Shown: positions 1 through 11,299 of the stretch, in pieces
How the letters are laid out: each line of letters begins with the position of its first letter
Numbering within the stretch: position 1 is the stretch's first letter
Source: Gyrodactylus bullatarudis
Taxonomy: Eukaryota > Platyhelminthes > Monogenea > Gyrodactylidea > Gyrodactylidae
NCBI GenBank assembly: GCA_012064415.1
Contig: SSNU01000154.1
Span: 73,142-137,141, forward strand
Length of the DNA stretch: 64,000 nucleotides
Direction: 5' to 3'
The notes under the pieces: generated by a model
What the model was told of the DNA's origin: nothing
Database searches by the model: none
The model's input: only the letters and a program-made list of their open reading frames with translations
Made by a program: the position numbers and the translations under genes

Positions 1-218
1 TCTCTTTTTATAACAGAGTGTAAGTGTAAAAATAGTAAATTAAATAAATGATCATAATTATTGGGTTGTTCTGTAGAAATCAGTTATTTGTTGGTTAGTT
101 TCCACTTCCATTTTCCTTCTCTTCCTGGAGGGGGTTTGGGACAAAGGACACTTTTTTCCCTAGGCTTAGGTAAATTCAGGGGCTTTACATGATTCTTTTG
201 TACGCATAGGTTTGGCTT

Positions 219-420
219 TTGTTGATTGACACAATAAGACGTCTCGAAGAAAGGATCAATAAACACCTTCACACGGGTCAGACCGCAATACGAGAGCACC
301 TCAGAATATGTAAGGCAAATGTTTCGTCCCAAAACTTTGAAATAATCTATAAACCAACTAGAAACAATGTCTACTTGTTGAAAGCTGCTGAAGCATACTT
401 GATCAATCAACAAAAGCCTA
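219..420 (+). pseudogene. Penelope GIY-YIG nuclease fragment, + copy
   Basis: In-frame residues read TIRRLEERINKHLHTGQTA and continue to an EAYLINQQKP end. This is the central and C-terminal half of a Penelope-type GIY-YIG domain, lacking the Y-I-G core that precedes it in the other copy. It is the inverted counterpart of 572-752 and ends at the same NQQKP point, where non-homologous palindrome sequence follows. There is no start codon of its own, so it is a dead fragment. Confidence 0.75.
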
Positions 421-530
421 GGGAAAAAAAGTGTCCTTTGTCCCAACCCCCCTCCAGGAAGAGAAGGAAAATGGAAGTGGAAACTAACCAACAAATAACT
501 GATTTCTACAGAACAACCCAATAATTATGA

Positions 531-800
531 TCATTTATTTACATGATTCTTTTGTACGCATAGGTTTGGCTTTTGTTGATTGATCAAGTATGCTTCAGCA
601 GCTTTCAACAAGTAGACATTGTTTCTAGTTGGTTTATAGATTATTTCAAAGTTTTGGGACGAAACATTCGCCTTACATGTTCTGAGGTGCTCTCGTATTG
701 CGGTCTGACCCGTGTGAAGGTGTTCATTGATCCTCTCTTCGAGACGTCTTATTGTGTGGCCAATATACTCAGATTTGCACGGAAACGGATGGCTCAGTGA
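531..800 (-). pseudogene. Penelope GIY-YIG nuclease fragment, - copy
   Basis: The minus strand reads CKSEYIGHTIRRLEERINEH and continues to EAYLINQQKPNLCVQKNHV. The Cys and the E-Y-I-G-x-T core followed by R-R-L-x-x-R match the GIY-YIG domain of Penelope-like elements. The end (N-L-C-V-Q-K-N) is shared with the independent copies at 22090 and 52530, so this copy reaches the native C-terminus. No RT is fused upstream. At about 790 the strand of Penelope homology switches. Confidence 0.8.
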
Positions 801-933
801 AAAGAGGCATATACCGTAAGAACACATTCACCGGAAAAATGCTCAACTATAATTCATTTATACCAATGAAGGTGAAACGAGGATTGATAACAGCTCTAGC
901 GAAAAGAACCCGCAGAATAGTTTCAGAATCAGC
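797..933 (+). pseudogene. Penelope RT-to-nuclease linker fragment
   Basis: The plus strand reads VKRGIYRKNTFTGKMLNYNS and continues with SFIPMKVKRGLITALAKRTRRI. The same pattern, K-T-x-x-G-x-Y-L-x-Y-x-S-F-x-P-x-x-x-K-x-G-L-x-x-x-L-x-x-R, occurs at 21430-21540 directly upstream of the other Penelope nuclease. So this is the piece that should precede the nuclease, but here it lies head-to-head with it. This marks an inversion junction near 785-797. Confidence 0.65.
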
Positions 934-1070
934 AACCCCCCTCCAGGAAGAGAAGGAAAATGGAAGTGGAAACTAACCAACAAATAACTGATTTCTACAG
1001 AGCAACCCAATAATTATGATCATTTATTTAATTTACTATTTTTACACTTACACTCTGTTATAAAAAGAGA

Positions 1071-2176
1071 CCCATAATTATGGAAAAATTAGCACCAATT
1101 TTAATTTTAACAATATGAAAAACTACACTGTGCTCACCTGGTAACAGGCTTGAGCCAATTGTAATGTAAAATGATATTTTAACCAATAACCTTTCGATGT
1201 TCATTTTCTTTCTAAAAACCTTATATATATGGCATGTATCACACGGATGAGTATGCCCGAAATAAAGGCCTTATTTGTGAAAATCTTGGCAACACTTTCT
1301 TCTTCTATCTACAAAAATATTAATTAGCTTTAGTTTTTGATAATATCCCAACTTTTATCAAAAATTTATGAAGAAAATATAAATTTCTATCAAACTACTA
1401 ACATGAGAAAATGTACTCCTATTTGTACAATAAATAAAATGTTTATTCGATAGACTTTGAGATTTTTACATGATTGAGATTAGATAGTTTTCGGATAGCA
1501 ACACAATCGATTATGAATGTGATTTAAAACATCGAAACATCTGCAAAAGGTTTAAGGAAAAATATTAGTCAAGATTTCTACTGAAACTACTTTTTCTGGA
1601 AGATGTTGTAATAGACTCTTTTGAGTAAACGATATTTTAATCAAGATAATCCTGATGAGATTGAAAAATTGAAATAAAAATCCAGGTCAAAAAGCTTCGA
1701 AGCACTAAAAAAATTAGTTTTCCGAAAAACGAGTGAAATTCAAAGCATTAAACAGCTAAAGAATTTACAACGTTAATTTTTACAATTGTGTCGCATTCTA
1801 AAAGAAATCAAAGGAATTTAATTTCGTGATATCTCTCTTTAATTCAAACAATGTTGTAATAATCACTGATCATTAATCAGCAATAGTTGTATTTATAACT
1901 TTTATACAATATAACAGAAATAGATTGAATTTCATCTCTACAATGTAGACTCTACATTTGCTCTTTTTTAAAGAACGATTTTATAATATGCATTTTCAAA
2001 TTCTCTTCACTTTGATTGGTCTATTTTTCGGGTAATTAAATCCATGTTAATGATAGAATCATTAAAATTTAACCTTATTATTATTTTGTGAAAAAATCTT
2101 CTCATTTCTATCAAGAAAAATTTTAGATGTATTTCTAGTAAGACTGGTTGTTTTTTCTGGTTAAATTAGAGAAAAG
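1071..2176. other. No gene seen
   Basis: AT-rich DNA with no long reading frame, recognisable domain or strong inverted repeat. I see nothing to annotate here. Confidence 0.5.
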
Positions 2177-2341
2177 TTGCCCCCTCTCATTTCTCTCTAA
2201 GTTCACTTTGAATCGTGTTGGTCTTTTTATTATCGATGACATGAAAACTCACCGCAAGGGATTCATTTCCATTTCATCAATGTTAAAAAGCCCTTAGTCT
2301 CTTTGTCATTCAGAAAAATTACTGGAAAACAAGAGGGGGAA
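2177..2341. repeat. MITE family C, copy 1
   Basis: A short element bounded by GCCCCCTCT on the left and AGAGGGGG on the right, related to copies at 31461-31610 and 45771-45880. A shared block of the type ATCGATG...AAAAAGCCCTT lies near the middle. The 26-bp core 2241-2266 is the exact reverse complement of the core of copy 2 (31515-31540), while the flanks keep the same orientation. It has no coding capacity. Confidence 0.6.
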
Positions 2342-4303
2342 AATGTCCTATGGATTAGCCTTTTTTCTTCTGCCAATATCTGAGTAGCTTATTCTGATCG
2401 CTCTCAAGAACACACTCTCGCCGCATAATGTAGTATGTGTAGAAATATGAAGTTAGTCTATTCAACTGCTATGCACCTTGCTGTCGAAATTCTATATTTT
2501 AATGGCTAAAAACATGAATGTCGCTATGTCATGATGATTTAGCCCTTTCGATATCTTTTGATCGAAATTATTTAACATATCAATGTTCTGAGATAATAAG
2601 ATTAATTTCCATAGAAGCTAAATAGTTAATCCAAAACAAGGTATATTTTTATGCATGAAATCAATGAGCAGTTCCATCAATAGTCTCGTGAAAATAGGGC
2701 AATTTTCAACCCCATTTTTACCTTAGATCTTCAATATCTAGGTTATTTTGTAATAAGATCGAATGAAATTTAAAAGATATCCTTTTTGACATTCATTGAG
2801 TCTTTGAAACAATTAACTTTCAAATAAATCCCTTCATTGGCAAAGTTTCCCTCTAAATTACTCACCAGTAGATGGGAATTTCAATATAAATCAGACCCTG
2901 ATAAAATTATGTGTAAGAAAAAATTTCCATAAAATTTTGTTCTAGTAAATGTTTTTTATCATCACATTTTAGGTTATTCTATGAGAGAATTAAGGCTGAA
3001 ACTTTATTCGTTCAGCTATGGTATCGAAAGGGTTAAAGTCCCAGAAAATTTTTTTATAACTCGCATTCATTCTCTTGTCTATCCTATGGTTTGATTACGA
3101 ATCTAAAGTTGTTTTAACGCAATTACTTTTAGTTTAGGAGTTATCGATAAAAAATGTGGTCATTTTTTGATCCAAAAATTGGCTATCTTGAAAGCTTTAA
3201 CAGATAAAGTTCAGGCGATTGCATATTTGAATTCCACTGGTATGATTATTCGATATTTTTTATCTATGACCTTGTGAAGTAGATAAAAAAACGTTTTAAA
3301 CAAAAACTGAATTTTTGGAATAAATCAACTTTCTTTGAAGAATCATAATGCTACAGTTTGACGAATGATAGAGCTGAGATTTTTGCATATTCCAGGAGAT
3401 TTGGGGTGGTAAACGAAGTATTTTCCTAGGCTTAGATGTATAATGTGGAACTTTATGGGTTAAACTGGTAACAGGGAAAGCCCTCTCGTCTAACCAAATT
3501 ATAGCATTAACCCCTTCGAACCCGTTAAAATGCAGCGATCGCCTAAAACTGTTGATTTAGGGGTCGTATACGACCTCTGGGATCGAAGGGGTTAAAATTA
3601 ACCCTTTAAAATTCTCAATAATTATCAACATTTTTCATAGTAAACTCTTCTTTAATCCTCTTCCGGATCTCTTAATCGCGGTTCTTAATGTCATTGAAAA
3701 TTTACATTTGTCAGAAAAAATAAGATTTTAATGCAGTTAAATCTTTAACATCTGTAAAATCTTCAATCAGATCTTAGGTTAGCAAATGTAAAATCAGATT
3801 TCTCAAAAAAGAATCATCTAAAAAATTATAATACATATCTGATAAAAAGTCTAAAATTGAGAAATGATATTTTCATCTAAAGCTAGCATGTAATGCATGC
3901 TATTATTTTAAGTTGGCTGTGATTTATATTTTCAAATGAGAATTCATATTTCCAACTCATAAATCATTCAGGACGAGAATAATGAGAACAATCTTTTATC
4001 ACAGGAAATTATTCTGATTGAAATAAAAGAAAGTTTTGAATTATTTATAAACTCGAATGATAATTATTATAAAAAAAGCTGAAATTCAGTACAATACAAG
4101 TGGAGGAAAACACAATACTTAAGTGAACTTCCTAAAAAAATAATATAAAGAAGAGGAACTGACTAAAATATTTCAACCCCTATACTAATGAGTAATGAGA
4201 CGAATTTAAGATTTTTTCTCACAAAGTCAAACCCACATTGAGTGATTCTTATTTCAAGCTCAAATTTGATGAAAATTTTAATATGTCATCTAAAGCTAGT
4301 TCA
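2342..4303. other. No gene seen
   Basis: AT-rich sequence without supported coding content. I found no terminal repeats or domain matches. It separates MITE copy 1 from the inverted repeat at 4304. Confidence 0.45.
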
Positions 4304-4996
4304 CATGAAGATGAGAATTTACAATTTTTACAAAAAACTAAATAGTTTTCGCCGGATTCGAAGAAAAATATAATTTTTGAATTCTAAAACGGAATGAGCT
4401 AATAAGATGTGGATATTCGAAAAAATTCCGAAAAAAAATCCATCTGACCAAAATCAGACCAATTTTTGGATTTTGAAAATGCACCAAATTTCCACTTTTG
4501 AACCCAAAATTTTTATCGATTTCGATGATTTGGAGCAGTTAAGTACTGATATTTGGGATCAATATTAGACAAAGTATTCGAATTTGGCCAAAGAGATAGT
4601 GACGAGAAAAAGTTTAACTTCCAGATTTTCGATGATTTACCTTCGTGATAATCGAAAAATTCAAATGGTTCGATTTCGCATGTTAATGACGAATTTCAGT
4701 GAACCTCTGCAGGTGAATTCCAATTCTTTGTCTAATGTTGATCCCAAATATCAGTACTTAACTGCTCCAAATCATCGAAATCGATAAAAATTTTGGGTTC
4801 AAAAGTGGAAATTTGGTGCATTTTCAAAATCCAAAAATTGGTCTGATTTTGGTCAGATGGATTTTTTTTCGGAATTTTTTCGAATATCCACATCTTATTA
4901 GCTCATTCCGTTTTAGAATTCAAAAATTATATTTTTCTTCGAATCCGGCGAAAACTATTTAGTTTTTTGTAAAAATTGTAAATTCTCATCTTCATG
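4304..4996. repeat. Foldback MITE, about 270-bp arms
   Basis: The left arm begins CATGAAGATGAGAATTTAC at 4304 and the right arm ends in its reverse complement at 4996. The arms run to about 4585 and from about 4711, leaving a loop of about 125 bp. The arms contain ATTAGACAAAG near the loop, a motif also found near the centre of the palindromic MITEs at 27016-27755 and 52000-53140. This suggests a distant common family. The reading frame across it is palindrome translation, not a gene. Confidence 0.8.
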
Positions 4997-5839
4997 CCAA
5001 TTAGGTGTATGTCTAGCTCTCTATTACCAGAAAGATTTTCTAAGTCATATCTCTTAAAATAACAGAGTTCACTATTTTTGATCTTAGATCATTGAATTAA
5101 ACACCATTCGATGCAAAATCAAAAGTTCAGTCAGCTGGGCAATCTCCATTCCAAAATATTGCCTTAGAGCAGTTGTAATCGAACTTGAAATCAGTCTTGG
5201 ATTTTTCAACTCATTTCAATCCTTTTGGAAAATCAATATGAAAAGTCGTTTTCACAATTGAGAGACCCCTATTTAAACCTAAGCAAACAACTACCTCTTT
5301 CTCATTTCATTACCATGATTGAAAATTATAAAGCTTCTTGATACAAAAACTCAGCGGAAATCATTATAATAATTATAATTATTAGGAGAATTAAATAAGT
5401 TTGCAGATAATTATGAATTTCATCAAAAATGTCTTGAGTGACTAATAACCAGGAATCTCTCAATCAATGATTTGAATTAAACTACTATTGAGAAAAACAT
5501 GGAATTAAATTGAAAATTGGCCATTTTTACAGAATTGTGAACTCACGATAAGATTCTTGAGAAGATATCCTTGTCAACTAGAGAGAAGTAGAGAGTTATG
5601 CACTGAAGAAATACCTTGAATCGGGTGGATCCATCAATTATACTAAATTCATTTTCGTGGGTGAGCTTTTGGATGCTATTATTATTCTTTGAAATTACAT
5701 TCATGATGCAATCTCATTCCTCGAATAAGAACCTGTTGTTGTGCATTTGATGATATAGCAAAAGATCAATTCTTTAGTTTAAAGAATCAATCAATTTTTC
5801 TCTTCTATAAATTTGCATTGCATTGAAAAAATAAATGAA
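4997..5839. other. Upstream region of CHMP5
   Basis: No gene, terminal repeat or conserved protein seen. The last few hundred bases presumably contain the CHMP5 promoter and 5'UTR. I see no clear core promoter motif. Confidence 0.4.
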
Positions 5840-7414
5840 ATGAACAGACTTTTTGGAGGGAAAAAAGCAGCACCAGATTTGGGTGCAGTTTCAGATAACG
5901 TAATATTCTATTTTATAACCTTTGTATTCAGATCAACTCGAGAGTTGATACTCTCGATAAAAAAGTTGGCGACCTCGATGCAAAGATTCAAGAATGTACT
6001 AAAATCATGAAGAAAAGTCGAAAAGGAAGTCCAGAATATAACGCTGCCAAGAAGCGAGCTATGGAGCTATTACGTCAAAAGAAAGTTTACGACTCCAGAA
6101 GAACCCAAATATCTAATGTGGCTTTCAATATTGATCAAATGAACTTGAATCTTGACACTGTCAAAGATACTCAAGAAACTGTGAATGCTCTCAAAGTTGG
6201 AGTTAAACAGTTTAAAAAGGAGTACAAGAAGATTAATATTGACAAAATTGCTGTGAGTTTCTCTGACTTTGAATTTAAATTGTATGAGGAACCTATTTTA
6301 GCTAATTTGAAACGAGCTAAGTTCATTTTCGTTCAATACTCAATTCATTCAATCACACAACTCGAATCATTTCTAAATTTGGGTCATTTCTAATCGATTT
6401 GACAGTGAAGAAATTTGTAGAATATAAAATTTTTATTTCTTGAGATTGAATGAAAATCATACTCGTTCCAAAAATCGCTGAAAATTTAATTCCAAGAATC
6501 GATGCGATCTTATTCGTATCAGAGTAATACTTACTTGGACTTGGTCTACGCAAAATTTAAGAATCTATTGGAAATAATTCATAGTTTATAAAATTATTAT
6601 TTGGTTAAATATGACTTTTATTGTACAAAATAATCATAGTTAATTGTTAAATTAATTTCTATAGCCTTACATTGATACATTAGAGAATGAGGCAAACTAC
6701 TATTTCCAATCACGAATCCTGAGCATGAATATCCTTTGTTTGAAATAGAAAACTATTTCATAATTCATTAGTCTTTGTTAGGGAGTTATCTTTTGTCTTA
6801 TCTGTATTTCACATGGTTTAAAAGAAATAAATTCGAAACAGAAATCACCTAAAAAAGATAAAAGTATTTAAAAACTAACAGGTGATCGAATGTGTCATTA
6901 CTAGCATAAATACATTACCTCTCTATTTATTCTTATTATACGTGTGTGAACCTTTTTCTAATTAGAGATAAAAATTATAATCCAAAACAAAATCATAAAA
7001 CTGGGCATATCTTCAAGATTCAATGAATAGACAACTTTTCTAAATAAAAAATCAGAAGAATTAGCTAATTAATTAACCAATACAAATTTAATTAACAAAA
7101 ATTTCAATAGAGAATACCCTCTTGAATAATTGGATTATTTATTTAAGGATCTAACAGATGACCTTGAGGAGCAACTCAATATGGCAAATGAGATTGGTGA
7201 TGAATTAGGAAGATCACTTGGAGAAGGCTTCGATGAAAGTGAACTTGAAGCTGAACTAGAGGGTCTTGAATATGATACTGGGGAATCGGACTTTCTCAGT
7301 GATAGCCTTGGAATTCCTGATGTTCCTTCATCAGCTCCCAAAGCCAAAGACAAAGAAGGAGCTACTGAAAGTCATACAGGAGAAGTTGATGAGTTCGGAC
7401 TGCCAGTAAAATGA
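5840..7414 (+). CDS. CHMP5: Charged multivesicular body protein 5 (ESCRT-III)
   Basis: Exons 5840-5899, 5932-6252 and 7148-7414 join to 215 aa (human CHMP5 is 219). The protein starts MNRLFGGKKAAPDLG and ends VDEFGLPVK, both hallmarks of CHMP5/Vps60. The middle (VKDTQETVNALKVGVKQFKK, then IDKIADLTDDLEEQL across the exon 2/3 join) matches the Snf7-type helical core and the basic-to-acidic layout of the family. The acidic C-terminal third (ELEAELEGLEYD) fits binding to Vta1/LIP5. It is known to act in late ESCRT-III function at endosomes with Vps4/Vta1. Intron 1 is only 32 nt and intron 2 is 895 nt; both are GT-AG. The chosen start is the ATG giving the conserved M-N-R-L-F-G. Confidence 0.97.
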
Positions 7415-8642
7415 TCAGATGGAATTTTATCCTATTTTTTCCAAAACTTTTCCAATTTATTACCTGACATATTTCTCTATTTTTCTGAGTTAATTATTTC
7501 TTGCATAAAATATTTGATGTTTCTAATATCAAATGTAAACTTGTTCTTCAAAACCCAGAATAGCTAGGGTCAGACATTTTGTACCATGGTTCTCTTAATT
7601 CCCTGAATATGAAAATTCTCCTTTTACTCCTGGATCAATTAAGCTTTTGAATTTGATTTCAAATTACGATAATTTGCTTAGTAAATATTATAAATATTAA
7701 ATTACTGGTATAATACCGGTATCGTATTCCATGAAGCGAATCAATCCAAGGTAAAATTTAATCCTCATTATTAAGATTGAAAGATTTCGTAATCATCTTG
7801 GTATTTTGAGACATTTTCACTCTAATAAATATAATTATAATCTGAGGTTGCTGACTGAAAGTCATGCTAGGATTAAGAACGAAAGAAATTTATTTGGTGA
7901 ATAAAGCTTTATTTTCGTCGGTTCTCTTCAGACCAAACACCCACTTGTTATATTTATATATATGAAAATTTAGAGGACATTATAAAATCTGTCCAATAGC
8001 ATTTACTCAGCCGTTCGCGACCAATGAGAGGAGAGGAATGTCTAAGCTCTCGGGATTGTGAGGAATTCATCTAATGTTCAAGTGCCAGGGGGTGCTCTTT
8101 TCCTCTGTTTCCCTCTTCTTTTTGTTGCCTGTAAACCCCCTCCACATCACGGAAAAAGAATTTGTCAAAAATTTATTCGGTTGATATTTTGACTTAGGAT
8201 ATATCTGATTGAATGCATATATATTGCATTGAAAACTATTTAGACGCATAATATTGGACTTGTTAACTTGCATGTTTTGGGGTTTGAAGGGTTCCTTGTC
8301 AAAATTCGTTTCTCCTTTCTTTTGACCATACCCTTTAGGAACAGTTTTTCTATCAATTTTTAAGCTCTTGTTTCTTCATATATTAAGTAAATAATGGTCC
8401 GGATTTGCCTGCCAGTGAAATTCATGTCTAATATTTTTAAAACCAACAGATTCTATAGTTTTTCGTGAGAAGCGTTTAAAAGAAGAACAAATTCAAAATC
8501 GTTAAAAATCCTTTGCATATGACATGAAATCATTGATAACGAAACCTAATAAAGTATTTTTCCACTTACACACAAGCATACTGAATAAATATTATTATTA
8601 CTGGAGTCTACACTCGGCAACATTATCGTTCCTAAATAATAA
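7415..8642. other. CHMP5 3' region, then gene-free DNA
   Basis: Contains the presumed CHMP5 3'UTR and AT-rich DNA. Small frames here have no recognisable features. No element boundaries are visible before the foldback at 8643. Confidence 0.45.
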
Positions 8643-10209
8643 CACTGGGGGAAATTTAAAAAAAAATTTTGCGATAAATTTTTGCGAAAAACTGATAATG
8701 TAAAATTTAACGCAGATTCTGAATCTGCTTCCAAAAATTTCCTAAGTTGCTCAGTTTTTGCGCAATTCGCGAAAAACCGAAATAGCACAATTTTCATAAT
8801 CGGAACTTGAATAAATCAATTTTTCGACTTGATCCTTAGACATTTCAGAGTCAAATTTGATATCATTTGAAAGAGCATAAAATTCTCTATAAGACGCTTT
8901 CAAGTTCAAACGTGCTTTTGGAATGGATCATCCTCAAAATTGGTCTTAAAGTTGAAAAAAGATGAAAAATTAGCGAAAAATGCCATGCACTTTTTTGTTT
9001 TTACCCTTCAACAGGCTATCTTATTTTGATAAAATCTCAAATTTTAATAGGGGAAAGAATGTGAAATTTATTTCTCTATCCAATAATGCCTCGCATGACC
9101 ATTTATCTTTTTTGGTTCAGAAGTTATTCAAGGTTTTTTCATTAGTGATTTCACTCAATTTTTCTCGATTTATTTTTTCTCGATTCTGATTGGTTCATTT
9201 TGATTAGCACAATAATTTCGTATAAAACTGAAGGATTTATAATAAATGATTAAATCAGTATAGACAATAACAGGGATTTGACTCAAGTTAGTTTGAAGAT
9301 TTGCATATCCTGTTGTTAGACATTTATGAACATTGCTATTCCAGAATTATCCAAATTTAAGAACGTGTCGTGATGTTCCTAGACTGCAACAGCCCCTTAT
9401 CAATGTTCAACAGGATTCAGAATCTAGTGGTAACACTATCGAAGAAGAAGATGGAATGACTGTGCGCTTGACCCAGAAAACCCTTGACAAGATCGTTAGA
9501 GTATCTAGGCTTTCCAAAAAATGCAGTTAAGGTTGGACGAATCTTAGTGAGTCATAAAATAAATGCAAATCTTCAAACTAACTTGAGTCAAATCCCTGTT
9601 ATTGTCTATACTGATTTAATCATTTATTATAAATCCTTCAGTTTTATACGAAATTATTGTGCTAATCAAAATGAACCAATCAGAATCGAGAAAAAATAAA
9701 TCGAGAAAAATTGAGTGAAATCACTAATGAAAAAACCTTGAATAACTTCTGAACCAAAAAAGATAAATGGTCATACGAGGTATCATTGGATAGAGAAATA
9801 AATTTCACATTCTTTCCCCCATTAAAATTTGAGATTTTATCAAAATAAGATAGCCTGTTGAAGGGTAAAAACAAAAAAGTGCATGGCATTTTTCGCTAAT
9901 TTTTCATCTTTTTTCAACTTTAAGACCAATTTTGAGGATGATCCATTCCAAAAGCACGTTTGAACTTGAAAGCGTCTTATAGAGAATTTTATGCTCTTTC
10001 AAATGATATCAAATTTGACTCTGAAATGTCTAAGGATCAAGTCGAAAAATTGATTTATTCAAGTCCCGATTATGAAAATTGTGCTATTTCGGTTTTTCGC
10101 GAATTGCGCAAAAACTGAGCAACTTAGGAAATTTTTGGAAGCAGATTCAGAATCTGCGTTAAATTTTACATTATCAGTTTTTCGCAAAAATTTATCACAA
10201 CCACCCGTG
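8643..10209. mobile_element. Harbinger-like foldback element with 638-bp arms
   Basis: Long arms 8669-9306 and 9563-10200 are each 638 bp and nearly perfect inverted copies. The outer ends read CACTGGGGG at 8643 and CCACCCGTG ending at 10209, flanked by TAA on both sides (8640-8642 and 10210-10212). A 3-bp TWA target duplication is characteristic of the PIF/Harbinger superfamily. A second element with the same terminus (CACTGGTGG) and a TTA duplication lies at 32425-33148. The 256-bp loop 9307-9562 is single-copy in the window and holds an exon-like reading frame. No transposase is present, so it is non-autonomous. Confidence 0.7.
9344..9528 (+). other. Exon-like open frame in the foldback loop
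   Basis: A splice-acceptor-like CTATTCCAG precedes an open frame (NYPNLRTCRDVPRLQQPL, then an acidic SESSGNTIEEEDG and TVRLTQKTLDKIVRVSR), ending in a TAA. The composition is clearly more protein-like than the arms, and it occupies most of the unique loop. I do not recognise the protein. It may be a fragment of a host exon captured by the element, or an ordinary open frame. A donor-like GTGAGT follows at about 9547. Confidence 0.3.
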
Positions 10210-10455
10210 TAATTATTATTATTTATGCAATAATTATAGTTTTTAGAGATGTCAATTCATTAGTTAGGAATTAACTCTGTATTCTATTGCTGATTGCTGT
10301 AATCGAATCAATTTAGATTGGCCCGATATTTTGAACTGTCATTCTAAAATTGTTGGAAAATTCTTTTTAGGAAAGATCTGAACTTCAAATTCTGAGATTT
10401 ACCGAAGATAAGATCAATCTTAAATTAAAACCCCCTTTATTGGGAAGATATTATG

Positions 10456-11246
10456 TATATGTTACCGTTAATCCTGTTACTCTTGATAGTCTTAAGACTA
10501 ACGGCATAGCTTGATAAACTTATTACCAGGTTTTAAGATTAACTAGCTATAAAATATAGTTTGTTGATCTTGATACTTGGTAATAAGTTTTGGCTGACTG
10601 AATTAAAATTTTCAAACTGATATCATAATACGGGTTCATAATCTTTTTGATTTCCATTAAATCTTTCACTTTGTTTATCGTTTAAACAATCTAATAATGC
10701 AGGGTCCCTACTTGGAACTTCCTATACAATTGTAACCGGCTAGTTTGTTAAACTTATAACCAAGGTTCAAAATATTAAGTTAGTAATCCAAAGCTCAAAA
10801 TTAGTTTTAAAAAATATAAGATTAGTTGAGAATTGTGGAAAAATCATTTTTTGTTGCAAGATAAGCTATTATGACATCTTGAATTCTTCTTACATCTGCA
10901 ACGATTTGTGACACATTTTGTCCGACAATCACATCTCAGAAACCCTTGACCATCGACCAGAGATTGAAGACAACTCTGCCTTCCAAGTCCAATCTTATTT
11001 TTTTTCAAACTAATTTTGAGCTTTGGATTACTAACTTAATATTTTGAACCTTGGTTATAAGTTATGAACCCGTATAATGATATCAGTTTGAAAATTTTAA
11101 TTCAGTCAGCCAAACTTATTACCAAGTATCAAGATCAACAAACTATATTTTATAGCTAGTTAATCTTAAAACCTGGTAATAAGTTTATCAAGCTATGCCG
11201 TTAGTCTTAAGACTATCAAGAGTAACAGGATCAACGGTAACATATA
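10456..11246. repeat. Nested foldback element
   Basis: The outer arms 10456-10641 and 11062-11246 start TATATGTTACCGTT and are near-perfect inverted copies. A second inverted pair lies inside (10751-10809 against 11006-11061), so the element is a palindrome within a palindrome. Both arms carry several TTATTACCA / TGGTAATAA blocks and CTTAAGAC motifs. No target duplication is obvious and there is no coding content. Confidence 0.75.
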
Positions 11247-11299
11247 AGATTTTTATTTGAAAAAGTTAATAAAATAGTTATCATTATTTGGTACATAAA

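Larger units (their letters stand above)
1..1070. mobile_element. Nested palindrome of Penelope-like element pieces
   Basis: The outer arms 1-137 and 934-1070 are reverse complements with one mismatch seen. Inside, 43-168 is inverted at 415-540, a 48-base block beginning TTTACATGATTCTTTTGTAC occurs directly at 184-231 and 539-585, and 232-412 is inverted at 572-752. The coding content is two opposite copies of a GIY-YIG nuclease segment and one piece of the linker between reverse transcriptase and nuclease. This is a known class of Penelope-like retroelement (RT plus GIY-YIG endonuclease), and such elements often leave tandem or inverted partial copies. The window starts exactly at the left arm, so the structure may continue leftwards. 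No complete RT is present. Confidence 0.8.

Noticed and set aside
84..521. 145-codon minus frame at the left edge
   Set aside because: It is a read-through of the inverted Penelope structure, with no domain in that frame.
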